Assembly (NCBI GenBank): GCA_032164295.1
Contig: JAJHTX010000002.1
Span: 806,001 to 870,000, forward strand
DNA length: 64,000 nt
Direction: 5' to 3'
Source: Inonotus obliquus
Lineage: Eukaryota; Basidiomycota; Agaricomycetes; Hymenochaetales; Hymenochaetaceae
A model generated the notes under the pieces. That model searched no databases and was not told the DNA's origin. It saw only the letters and a program-made list of their open reading frames with translations. The position numbers were made by a program, and so were the translations under genes. This document shows positions 10,181 to 22,255 of this stretch, piece after piece; within the stretch, counting starts at the first letter, position 1, and each line of letters begins with the position of its first letter.

Positions 10181-13100
10181 CTATACATCCACACCCATGT
10201 CAACATCCTCTATCTCCATCTCACCCTCTAGTTCTTGCACTGCGAGCTCCATCACACGCTCAACGGCAAGCGCAAGGTCGAACGCTCTAAGCTTTCTTCG
10301 TTCCTTCTCATAGTCGTGCGCAAGCGCTTGCAGCTGTTCATCCGAATGACCTGGCCACCTACTTGCGAGTTCTTCCGGGCTAGGCAGTATTGCCGCGTCC
10401 TCCGAGCGGAGTATGAGATTTGGCGTGTTGATCAGATCCTTATATGCAAAAACCCTGCCCCGTTCTTCATATTCCCTTTGAAGTGCAGCTTTCACTGTTG
10501 CGTATAATGCTGTTTTTCGGAACGTTTCAAGGAGCTGCGTGTCTGTTTTATTGGCAGTCTTGGTTATGTTTTCCCAGCTGTAAAAATCGTTCAATTAGCA
10601 TGTTTTGCATATGCATACACTGTTGGGATGGAAGCACGACTTACTCATCACGGATGTATATTCGCCGCCACACGGTACGGAAGGCAGAGAGCCGCCGTGC
10701 CTCTGGTATTTTCTAGGGAGTGAAAATCAGCAATCACGATTTGCGGTCGATGATGTAGAAATACCCACTTTAGCTTCCTTAATCAATTCAAGTGAGGCCT
10801 CGAAGTCAAGAGTGCTTTCTTTCAAAGTAAGCACATCGACTAAGTCCTCAACAGCCAATGCCCGATCTTGGAGCAGCTCTTTTACAGATACCCTGAACTG
10901 AGAATAGAAACCTGGGCACGATTTCGGCTTCAACGATGGCGCAACAGCTTTGATTATGACGTTTGCTTGATTCTCCAGAGACTGCTTCGCATTAATTCCT
11001 AACAACGGGGCGCGCAACTCCTCGAGTAACTTATGATGCACGCTTATGTAGTCGAGGCCATCGTGGTAAGCTTACCCAGAAACACAGTGTCAACTAAGCA
11101 ACAAACTACATGCGGAACATCACCCACCTTCAAGTATGGCCTGCGCTTGCGGGGAATGATCTGTCTGCTCGCCTTCAATGATCTGAGTGAGCTTGCCGAT
11201 ACTAAGGATGACCTATCAGATTTACTAGTCAGCGGACTACACGTGAGATGAGCAGATATGTGGTACTAACGTTTCGCGTTTCCAGGTCCAACGTACGTTC
11301 CACCTGGGTTAGAAGAGTTGTCGAGACTGAAGCCCAGTTACCTTTCCCGAGGTCGTGCACCCATGAAATGTTTGGATAAGGATGCCTTGCGAAGAACGAG
11401 TCAACGTACTCTTCGTGCAAATCACTTTGCTCGAAGATGCAACGAAGCTCAGCTACGTCGGAGGACGAGAGTAGTAAGTCCTAGTTGCTTGAGATACAAG
11501 GGAAATAGGTTACATTTCTCAATGTACCAAAGGAATAGCTCGTCCGTGAACTCTTCTTTGTAGTCCCTGATGTACTTTTTGATCAACCCTGCATGTACGT
11601 TACTTGACGAAGGATAGTACGGAGGTGTAGAGTGACACAGGTCCACGAGAGTTCTGAAATCTCGGTACTTTTCTGCAAAACTGAAAGCATCGGTTGCGTG
11701 GCTGTGTTTAACTTCAGATGATCCGTGAGCTAAGAGGATAATAAACGGAAGCAAAGCCTTACATAACGTCTGGAGTACATGTGGTCGGACTTGGTTAAAT
11801 CGCTCATGGACAGCTCGTTTCTCGCTTTCATTGCCGAGGCCATCAGCCGCGACGGGACTAAGAGCGTTCCGTCATCATGGTGCTCTGGAAAAAGAAGCAA
11901 TGAGATTACAAACCTCTCCAGCCATCTAAGTCGTTCCACAAAACAGCGCAGCACCAGATCCGCAAGATTAGGGAACTCGCGGTGCATACCGCGAATTGTA
12001 TCATCTTCAAGTTCAGGAGGAATCTTCGTGAAGAGTTCATCGGACAAGTTAAAGAAATAAAGAAGAATCTCGATGACTGCTGGTGTACTAGTCCAAGGGT
12101 TCAGCATTGGCCCTGACAGACCATAAACACCCATGTTTGCCTCGCGGAAGCTCCAAGCAGCTCCGCATAAAGCCTAAATATATGGATTAGCAACATCCAA
12201 CAATCGTGCAGTGTAATCTACTCACGACTACGTATTCTATCCCGCGGTACAGCGCGTCAGGATTCCGTGCTGCCAGTTCGTAATTTCTTATTACTCCTTC
12301 CACTACGTGCCTAATGTATGGGAGCAATCCACCAATATCTCGCGTCTTGAAAATGGGAGAATGATCTAGTTTACGATTCTAAACAATACACAAACGGTGA
12401 CGGAACTCACCTGATAGCGGAAGAATGTACGTATATCTTCATCATGGTGCCTCGTGTTCGAATTCTCCATATATCCAACAATAGAGTCGACTAAGATGTG
12501 TTCATCGTGCCCCGCACTATGCAGCATATCGAGGTGAGCGCACATCCAAAACCTACAAAACAATGCTTACTTTACACGTTCACAGTAAATAGTCCATAAC
12601 TCCTTCGCCGCATATAATTTCTCAGCATCAGTTGCGAGGCATTGACGGCTTGTTTGTGACATCTGTTTAACAAAAATGATCTTGAGTACTAGTGATTATG
12701 ATAAGAATAAGAGGCACAACCTTGCCCAATGCAGCGTTCTCGTTGAGGAAATGTATAAGGAACTGAAGGCGATCCCTGCGTTCAACCAGTTGCTGCATAA
12801 GATCTGGATTCGCCTTCACAACCTCAGGGTCTGAGGTGAGAACGGCACGACTAAGTTGTTCAGCGCCGGAAATAAGGCTTTCTTCGTCGACATCGGGAGG
12901 GAATGTGAAGAGAATGGGATTCTGTAAGGCATTGGAGTCAAGTAAAGCCTTCCGATGAGGTGAATACATCATGCCTTCGGATTGGAGCCAAACATTATTG
13001 CTTGGGTCATTATTGATTTGACGGATGTCCCTCTCCATGTACTTCATAGAGAATAAAGATCAGCGAGCAGAATGGAGGAGACATACGTGAAACAACAAAC

Positions 13101-14918
13101 TTCACGCAATAGTTATTGATCCTCTCGATGTCCATGACAACTCGCATGAGAACCTCGCTATTCATGAAAAGCATCTCCTCTGAGTCATTGATAACGCCGC
13201 ACCCGAAAGTTCGATCTTGAAGGTTCTTGAGATTAAGAATGTTTGAATAGTCATTATCTACATGCCAAGAGCTAGTCAATGGAAAATCGATAAACTGAAT
13301 AAAATAGCTACCTTTAGCTACGAAAGCGATAGCATCACCGAACTGTACACAGTACAACTGGCCGCCGCTCAACAAGCGCATACGCGGATGAATGTTTGCC
13401 CTGTCCGAAGATATCTATTGGAAAGCATTCATAACGAGATGACCAACGTTCAAGGGAGTTACTCACAGTCTGGTAAGGTACAGTACGAATACCGACAACT
13501 TCAAATTCATGCCCTGTCTTGATCCTAATGACGATGTAGTAGCGACGCGGCCGAGTATCTATGCCCGACTCATCATCAAGCCCGGCATTGAAGGAGGCGA
13601 GTAGGATGAGGTGTTTTGACCTGAGGCAACGGACCTTCCATCAGCTCTGCGAGGAAACTAGGAGACGGTTGAAAACGCACGAGTCGAAAGCAATATCCAG
13701 CAGTTCCAAATCGAGCTCCTCGGGGCCTTTTAGATCCTTAAATATGAGTTTAAGAGCACGCAGTAGGATTTCCGTTATATCTTTCTGAACTTCGAACTAT
13801 GTGATTGTTAGCAGACCCACAACCACAGAAGCGTCATCCACACTTACCTGCTCCCAGCCTTTACGGAGGACGGTCCATCTGGAAATTTTCATGCCGCTAC
13901 ATGCCCACACTTCGAAACCCTCATTATTATTGTCCTTTATTGTGCTTCCTAAGATCCAGCCGGGGTTGTATTCGGGGCCTTTATCGTTCCAGAAACTCAT
14001 GCGTAATCTCTCAACTGTGCCTTGAGGTCGCGTAAAGGTAAAAGGGCGAGCGGAGATGCGGAATCGCCCATCGTTTGAGGTAACGGTGAGTAGAAATAGA
14101 CGACCGGTGGAGGAACTTGCTACGAATTTTTGTGGCTGTAAGACAATGAGGGTTACTCCAGGGTTGCAGGGAGAAATCCACAGACGTACCTCCGCATACA
14201 CAAGTCCAGTCACCGTCTCATCCGATCTCAAGTCCATTGGAGAATCATCAGTCGCGCCCCCTCCTGTAAGTCCCAGACCAATGCTGTCCCAGAAGCGCAA
14301 TTTGCCATACCGCGAGAGCAAGACGAGGCCTGGCTCGCGGGACGGACCATATGAGACAAGACCGCAGAAAGGCACCTCAGGCTCCGAAGAGCTGTTGGGA
14401 CAAGGGAAGATATAACATGTGGGCGCTCCAGGCAACACCTGAGCGTACTTCCAGACGAAACACGTCCTGACAGAGGCAATGAGACAGAATGAGTTTCGCG
14501 TATCAATATCCCCAGTAAACTTGTTATTAACAAAATCTTGACAAAGACATATAGTGAGAAGTGAGGACTTAAGGTACGAACAATCACACATACTAGTATT
14601 CCTCAATACCTGAAGCACTTCTAATGGCAAGGGCGAGAGCAATGACACCTTCTGTTCTTCGGACTGAGCAAACATTATCTCTGCGCGAGATTTGGGTTCG
14701 CGTTGGGGGGCAGCTACCCCGTCCACATCCATTTCACTTGACGCTTGACTGGGCATCGACGCGTCGCTTGTGACGGACATTCGAGAGAGGGAGGCGGCTC
14801 GAGCCGTTTGCCCACCTCGTGTATGCCGATCTACAGAACCTGGAGTGCGTCTCCTCTCGTAAGGAGTCGTTGACCGTAGTCTTGCGCTAGGAGTCTCTGG
14901 ACGAGGAGACGAAAACAT
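10181..14918 (-). CDS. NUP133: Nucleoporin Nup133 (Y-complex scaffold of the nuclear pore)
   Basis: This is a structural component of the outer-ring Y complex of the nuclear pore. The N-terminal region is Ser/Arg-rich and disordered (RRTPGSVDRHTRGG). A beta-propeller follows, with YGPSREPGLVLLSRYGKLRF and WDSIGLGLTGGGA, typical of Nup133 (the GP.REPGL..S..G..RFWDS..GL pattern), then FVASSSTGRLFLLTV. The long alpha-helical C-terminal half extends to the stop at 10181, with DEQLQALAHDYEKERRKL near its end. The gene is cut by well over ten short introns, for example near 10600-10720, 12565-12665 and 13050-13085. The start at 14918 (MFSSPRPETP) is preferred; an upstream in-frame ATG at 14996 would add 26 residues. 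It is divergent from the permease gene. Confidence 0.9.
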
Positions 14919-15090
14919 TCTTTCAGGGGACGTTGGTGGCTTGTTGAGCCTGCCTGCGTAGTTGGACAAGGACGCGACACGCGTAAATAAATACAAACAC
15001 GTACACGCTAATGATCGACGTCTCTAAAGCTTCCCTTCATTCTTTTGCCAGACTTCCGTCCGTCTGCTCCCCGTTACGACCTGCGCAGAT
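14919..15090. promoter_or_regulatory. Short shared divergent promoter (NUP133 / permease)
   Basis: The two divergent start codons are separated by 172 bp. The stretch contains tcattcttttgccagacttc-type pyrimidine-rich sequence next to the permease start; no clear TATA box is seen. Confidence 0.55.
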
Positions 15091-17716
15091 ATGGGCTCAG
15101 ACTCACGCTCTTCAAGCACAGAGGGCTACTCCATGAAATCTCCTCGGGACACTGCTTTGCAGTATCCTCCCTCCCCACCACTCTCACACCACTCTAACGA
15201 TTCAGACGACTCTTTACGTGCCCTCGAGCTCAGTGATGGACCAATTGGCTTACGAGGAGCTTCAGGCTCAAGAGCAAGATCGTACTCACTAGCCGGTTTC
15301 GACTTTCAACAAGATCTCCTGCCCCTCAGTGCTAGCTTGAGCAATCCAGATGGCTCACTTGGCGAAGGGCCAGGAAAGGACATTGGGCTGGTCAATGGTG
15401 AGCCTATACAATTAGAAATTTTGAAGCTTGATATAAGATCTCACGCTCTCGATTTATGCCCTACTTTCCGTAGGCATTGCTCTCATTGCCGGGCTTCAAG
15501 TAAGGATTTCTTCACTTCTATAGCTCGGTCACGTGATTGATGCACATTCAGATTGGGTCTGGCATTTTGTGAGTTTCGCGATGTATACTTGGAAATCTTT
15601 TACTAAAAAGCTATTCAAGCTCCTCTCCAGGAGTTATAGTAGCCAACACGCAAAGCGTTGGTGCAAGCTTGGTCGTCTGGCTTGCGTCTGGTTTGCTAGC
15701 ATGGACCGGTGCTTCCAGTTTCGCTGAGCTGGGTTCAGCAATACCTCTCAACGGAGGGGCACAGGCATATCTCGCATATGCGTATAACCCACTTGTATCA
15801 TATCTCTTCGCATGGACGGCCATTACAGCCCTTAAACCAGGGGGTAACGGTGTAATTGCGCTAATATTTGCTGAATACATCAATCGCCTGTTCTGGCATT
15901 TAACGGACGAGGACGCATCCCCTGATGCTATTCCGCAATGGTCAATCAAGCTTACTGCATGCTTGGCCATTGCAGCTGTTACGCTCCTTTGTATTGCAAC
16001 AAGGAACTTGGGCACACGGACGGCGGTGGTCCTTACAAGTATCAAAGTGTGTCTATCTATACTTTTCTTTATCTATACTTACACGTCTTTTGTTTATCTC
16101 AGGTAACGTCTCTGGTATGCAGGATGGACTAAGTTAATATCGGTCCACTGAATTATATGTATAGCTACTTATATCTGTCCTTGGAGTGGTCCAACTTGCA
16201 CGCGGGCATACATCCGAATCTCTTCGACAACCTTTATTCAACGCCTCAAGCACTAGCCCATCTTCATATGCATTGGCTATCTACTCCGGACTGTGGGCTT
16301 TTGACGGTTGGGATCAAGTTAATTACGTAGGAGGAGAAATGCGTAATTCCGACAAGAACATCCCTCGAGCGATCCATACCAGTATGGTCGTTGTCATTGT
16401 CCGTAGTTGATCAATTGGTCTTTGACGGTTAGAGCTGATTATATGGAACCACAACCTTTTAGATTCTGTTTACGCTTACAAACGTTTCATACTTCGTTGT
16501 CCTTGACAAGGTAGGCTTCGTATGACATATCGTTATCACCGTAATTCAAGACTGTCACCCGATGTTTTACGCTAGGCAACAGTTGGTTTGAGCAACACAG
16601 TCGCTCTGGACTTCGGACGAGCACTATTTGGAGCCATCGGAGGATCCCTCTTCGCGCTTATGGTCGCAATATCATGTTTCGGTGCTCTTAATGGTAATTT
16701 TTTCCTCACTCCTGACGGACCTAATCAAGTTTCATACTGACGCATATGTCATTAGGATCCTTCTTCACTGCTGCCCGACTCATTTACGTCGCAGGTAATG
16801 AAGGTTACCTCCCACGCGCTTTTGGACGTTTGCACAGTACGCGCAAGACTCCACTTAATGCTACGCTTTTACAAGCTGCTATTACTCTGGCATTCATCAT
16901 CCTCGGAGGTGGTTTTCGACGGCTGATTAACTTTGCTGTTGTTGCTTCGTGGGCGTGAGTTCTTTTGAAACGTGTGGAATTGATTGGTAGCGAGAATATT
17001 GATGCATTGTGATTTGTAGGTTTTACTTCCTAACTGTACTTGGCCTTATCATACTACGAGTGAAGGAACCTGAGCTTCCTAGGTTTGCGGTTCCTTTCTC
17101 TCTCCGAAGTAAGCTTTATTGATTGATCGTGGTTGGTCCTGTTAGGCCTTACAAGACATGGATCGCTACACCGTTGATCTTCTGCGCAGTAAGCTATACT
17201 TCACACGATACCGCACATCCCATCTAGACTGACTTTTATCTTCATTGTGCAGGTTGCTCTCTTCCTCCTATTAATGCCCGTCATCGCTGCACCTCTTGAA
17301 GCTCTCGCTGTTCTCGGTTAGTATTCCCCTCCATCACTATCACATACGAATCAGACAAAGTAACCAAAAACGGTCTCTTTTCTTTCCTAGCTTTCGTATT
17401 AGCAGGTGTACCAGTATATTATCTCACACGTCGACCAGATTCAGAAGGAGCTTCACGGATACAAAGTATTCTATGTACGTGTCTTCATTCATCACCTTCC
17501 ATATATCATCTCTCTTCTCCCAGCTACTAGTACTCTGACTAACATCAATGATTTGTTTACTTGTGTGCGTTTCTATAACGAGCAGCACCGTTCAATGCTA
17601 TCGTATCGCGTTTACGAGGTGCAGGTCTAGCTCGAGCAGGTTTCGAGCGGGTGGCGACAGGTCCAGAAGGGGAGACTGTTGAGATGTCTTCTGCCCCAAT
17701 GCCATCTCGACAATAG
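15091..17716 (+). CDS. APC-superfamily amino acid permease (LAT/SLC7-like)
   Basis: Predicted plasma-membrane amino acid transporter with about 12 helices. The Ser-rich cytosolic N-terminus spans about 100 residues. Spliced reading then gives NGIALIAGLQIGSGIFSSPG, the signature of APC helix 1, followed by VVWLASGLLAWTGASSFAEL, the helix-2 and helix-3 block of LAT-type transporters. Later blocks include YSGLWAFDGWDQVNYVGGEM (helix 6 region), NIPRAIH and SFFTAARLIYVAGNEGYLP. Exon 1 is 15091-15397 and exon 2 starts at 15474; roughly ten short introns follow. The stop at 17716 follows PMPSRQ. Substrate is not determined; methionine or large neutral amino acids are the usual LAT substrates in fungi. 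It converges on ATX1. Confidence 0.92.
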
Positions 17717-18140
17717 ATCGAGCGACGCATTCCTTCACAGCGGGAAATAGAAGTTAGAAGTAGGTAATAGGCAGTGAGAGGCGGATAGCTTGTGTTGTGG
17801 ATTGACTCGGATGAATCTTTTTTTGCTCACATACATAATAATATGTAGCTGCTTTGCTCGGGCTCGGCACTGTATATTTACTTCACATAGACTATCTTGG
17901 AACGTAGGCATATATAGCTTTGTCGCATTTATCGCATCTATCTGACATTTCCTATCCTCCCTTGTCGCGTATGTTATATTCGAACAAAGCTTTGTAAAGC
18001 CTAGATATGTGAACAACCAACGAGTTCCAGTGAAAGGTCAAGGTAAATGAATTCAGCAACAATCGTAGCATACAAGACCATTTCTATGTTTCCGTCCTCC
18101 ACAACATGACGTATAAGACCGAAAAGAGAACTAAAGCAAA
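17717..18140. other. Convergent 3' interval between permease and ATX1
   Basis: This 424 bp stretch is AT-rich, with no coding signal, and presumably holds both 3' untranslated regions. Confidence 0.5.
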
Positions 18141-18670
18141 TCAAGCAACAGCAACAGGCTGCGAGGTAGCTTCAACCTGAGCAGCAGGTGTTTCCTCCGT
18201 AGCTGCCTCAGTCACTTCCTCCTTCTCAAGGATCTACAAGAAAACATCAATATCCGCGACGCGCAATCAAGATAGAAAAGGACGAGGATAGACAAACGTA
18301 CCTTCTTACCAGTCTTCTGAATCTTCTCCGTCAGCGTCTCAAACTCAATCGGTCCATGAACTTCAACGAGCTGGTTCTCGAGAGAGACGGTAAAGTCCGT
18401 GACGCCTGCACCAGATTCTTTAGCTTTGGTGAGGACACGGGTGACTGCGCCTGAGCAGCCTCCGCAAGTCATCTGCAAAACAATATCATTAATATGGACG
18501 AGGATTGGCGAAGTGATTCTTGAGGGGCATCTGTGGCATTGAGCGAGAGCGGGTCATACCTGGACTTTGTATCTGTAATGATGTTCGGCCTGCGCCACAG
18601 AATAACACATACAATCCACTTTGTTAGCCTATAGTCCCTATTACAGATCCGGACGCCGAACACGCACCAT
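18141..18670 (-). CDS. ATX1: Copper chaperone Atx1 (heavy-metal-associated domain)
   Basis: It carries Cu(I) from the cytosol to the secretory-pathway copper ATPase. The four exons are 18670-18668 (just the ATG), 18589-18560, 18472-18302 and 18233-18141, giving 98 residues. Reading across the joins gives AEHHYRYKVQMTCGGCSGAV, with the copper-binding MTCGGC loop, then a beta-alpha-beta-beta domain ending EKIQKTGKK. A further acidic Ala/Thr/Glu-rich tail of about 30 residues is added beyond the usual 70-residue core. The codons upstream of 18670 stay open in frame to an ATG at 18868, so a longer form with a 66-residue Ser/Thr/Asp-rich leader is possible. The lysine loop typical of Atx1 is weak, reading FETLTEKIQKTGKK. 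Confidence 0.9.
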
Positions 18671-18868
18671 TGTAGATTCGCTTGGTTGTTCTGAAGCGGA
18701 TTTAGGAGTTACGGTGGCGTCTGTGGACGAAATCACACCGATATCAGAAGTCGGTGTTGCCGTATCGATTATATCGGTCGTCGTCGTCGATGATTTTGAT
18801 GCATCAGTTGCGTCAGATTCGGATTGAATAGCATCAGAAACAGACGAGACGGAAGCAATCGATGTCAT

Positions 18869-21800
18869 GGTGCGATGGTATGGAGGGAGGTTTACGACCA
18901 GATAGTGTAAAGGCCGCGATGCGCAAAGAAATGTGTGAGTTAGTATCTTGTATGCGATGAATTGGTGGTTAACAAGGAGATCGAGGAGGAATCGACTTCA
19001 TTGCAGGAATATCTGTACTGTCTACTCGGAGTTGAGGACGACCGGATATAAACCCATACAGGTTAGACCGTATGCATCACCTTCCAGCGCCTTACGCTTT
19101 CCCCACTTATGCATTGTGCAAACCAGCAGCAGCAGCAGCAGCAGCAGCCACATAACAACAAAAGTACGGACTCACCGAAAGATACAAGTGTATGCGTCTG
19201 GAAGGGTTGGGATGGTAGTCAAGAACGAAAGAAGAAGAAAGCACACGAGCAAGCGCGTCTTATAAATCTCACGTCTCGGACGACGGAGACGTTACCAGCA
19301 ACGCTGACTGTCGCCATCACCATCTTCAGCTTCCGGCACGGTAATCCTGTGCAGTAACGGATGAATCGCGCCATCGTCGTCCAATGGGTTTCGCGCTTGT
19401 TATTTGATGTGGGTGTATAAGCTGACTGCGGTGAGCTGGCAGGCACGATTAGTTACTAGCACTGGTCTCACGGTGGCACGGTGCGGAAAGTGGAAGTGCT
19501 TGGGTAGGACGGCTTCCGGCAAGTTCGCGCTGCTTCAACACGACCATAGTCTGGCCTTCCTGCGTTCAGATACTTGGAAGCCTCTCTGCACTTATGATGG
19601 AAAATCTAGGTTGAGTATCTAGACATGGCTAGACCATCATTCACCAGCTCGGTCGAAGAAAAGCGAACCTTCGGTCGATAATCAGCCTAGGTTTTCTTGT
19701 TCTTGTTGACTATGGGGTCAATATGCATGCCAATGGCTCAATTATCTGGGAGAAGCTCGGTCCCTGGTCTTCTCCAGTGCTAGTCGCACGGTAAAGGTAT
19801 ATTGTTTGTTTTCGTTTTCAATTTCACTAGGTGGCTATCAATGCCTGCCATTGACATAGTAAGTACTGTTACCCAGACTTCTCCCAGCCCAGAACACGAG
19901 AGAGGCCCGACAGGTTCCAAACTACGCGACTCCTGCCTGCATAGTCTAAAGTCAAGCTATCTCGGTTCTGGTTCATGGCTCTCGACTGCATATTCTTTGC
20001 AATCAACTCAGGCTTCAAACATTTTCTATCTGTTAAATGGGTATCCCTTCGGTGGCTGCAAGCATACATCGAATCTCTGCCAGTGGCGTATGTATACTAC
20101 ACTTATATGGCATCAAGGCGCTCTATTTCATATTTCAGCTTCACTGGGAAATGGGTCTTTAATCCTTCGGACGTGACCTAGAGCGTACAAAATCTCACTC
20201 TGACACAGGTCGGTAGGTCTAGTAGGCTCTGACGCAAGCGCGGACGCTACGTAGGGAATTCATCACTGCTTCAAAGAAAAAGAGGGATTGATAACGGGTT
20301 GAGGAGGGAAGGCATTGTCTCTAGTATCGTTGATCTCGTAAGTACCGAGCTTGATTGACGGTTACAGGGATGCTACACTTTGCACTGGCAATGCTGAATC
20401 CCGCCATCTATTTCCTAATCCCATAAGTTTCTCAAACACATACACGTACGGAATCCTGATCCGACGAGAAGCAAACACGGGCGGGAGAACATATGTACTT
20501 ACTTACCTTACATAGATGTTCAGAAGTCAATAAGATTCTTCCTACCCCAGGATAGATATCCTTCTATCTCTCCTATCTTACATCTCATCTTCATCTCCCG
20601 TGCCCATGGGGTAACAATTCTATTTCTACTGCTTCCCACCTAGCGTGTAATACATATGTATACTTCCTTCTGTTCCTACCTAGGCCCTAACGGAATGCTC
20701 AATACCCTGTCACATGTTATCAAATTGCATTCCGTGGTTATTCGTAAAGTACTTTGAATCCGAGTCGTTATTGACGATGGAAGAAAGAAGAAAAGGAAAG
20801 AAGGAAAGTGGGATTTGAATGGGAGATGTTTTGTCTACATAGTTGTCGGAGACGGGCTTCCTCCCATTAATCATTCGTAGGGTTAATCAATCATACTTCC
20901 GATGTAACTGTGTAGAGTTCTATACAATAGATTCTGTACTGCGCGTGCAGGGTGTGATGTCCCTGGATTCCCCAGACGAGTTGTTCAGTACTGACTGCAA
21001 CGCGTTTCTTTTGCAGTAATCGGCTTCGATTTCGTACTTCTTCACAAAGGACACTAAGCTGCACATGTCAGCTAGATACGGAACATCACATAGTGTAGCG
21101 TAGCGTAGACGCAACGCATACTGTCCCGCACTCCGAGTCATATCCAGTATACTCGACTCGGCTGTTCTTGCATTGAACAAAGACCCAGTTGATCGCGAAT
21201 GTGAATAAGGCAGATGTCGCTATACTCGGCGAAAGCTGTTCAACCGGTGTTCCTCAAGTGCTATTCAACCATCAGATGAGGTTTCCATCTTCCAACTTCG
21301 GGATTAGAGAGCTCATACTCGAGTCTCGGAGTCGTGATTCTTCCTTGAGGATCAATAAGTCGTTGCTTTTGCGTATTCTGAGCATCTGAGAATCAGCATA
21401 ATATAGACGATGAGATGAACTTCCCTTTCTCATTGAATTGATACGCCAAATGTAAACAACGCCAAATAACGCGTACGCGTAAGTAGACCTGGCTTCTTCC
21501 GCGGAAAATCCAAAGGAGTGCGTATGGGAAGCGTGATTGTGGAATGAGCTTGAGATGAGACAGAACATCCGTGACCATGAAAGAGATCAGAGATCAATAT
21601 CAAGATGTTTATGCATGTCATGTGAAACGTCCTTGATGTGCGAACTACTCGGATGGTTGACTGACTCGGAGATGGTAAGGACATCCGGGAGCCGCTGAGA
21701 GATATCAAGATAAGCTTGAGAATCCGTGTGGCTAGGTTCCTATGAATGGGGGGGTGCGACGGAGCGGAATGACGGAGAGATCGTATAAGAGGCCAGACCT

Positions 21801-22096
21801 CAGTAACTCACTCAGAACCTGGGCATGATGCGGGGTGAATTGTTATAGGTTCTGTGTTATAAAATGGACGAGGGTAAGAAAGTTCAGGTGACCAGAAGTA
21901 TCGGGTGGATTGTCCTTGACTCTATTTCCAGTCGCCGAATCGCGTCCCGAGAAGTCGCGAAGTCGGTCACGCGGGGCTTCGAATGCGCGGGAAAGACTGA
22001 ATTATTTTACCGTGTATAGACGTACCTTTCCATATTAGGTGCTGATGGGTGAAATAAAAAAGAAATAAAAAGGAAGAGTGTGTGACCAAGTTTCTC
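18869..22096. other. About 3.2 kb without a supportable gene
   Basis: Frames on both strands are short and carry no recognisable motif. It contains a (CAG)8 microsatellite at 19124-19147. The right-hand kilobase must include regulatory sequence for the alcohol dehydrogenase. A non-coding transcript cannot be excluded. Confidence 0.5.
19124..19147 (+). repeat. (CAG)8 microsatellite
   Basis: Eight perfect CAG units follow gtgcaaac. It lies outside any supported gene, although short open frames run across it. Confidence 0.95.
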
Positions 22097-22140
22097 ATGC
22101 TCGTTGTTCCTTTTCGCGCCTATCCCCGTATCACTGGCGC

Positions 22141-22149
22141 TATATATAA
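22141..22149 (+). promoter_or_regulatory. TATA box of the alcohol dehydrogenase gene
   Basis: The string TATATATAA lies about 107 bp before the ATG at 22256. It fits a strongly transcribed fungal metabolic gene. It also falls inside the possible N-terminal extension that starts at 22097. Confidence 0.7.
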
Positions 22150-22255
22150 CAGCGCATACACCCTACCTCATTCTCCATCCCGCCTCCTCCTTCCTCTCCT
22201 CTTAAGATCTTCATCTCAACAATCTCGCAACTTCTCATCTACTCCTCCTAGAGCA

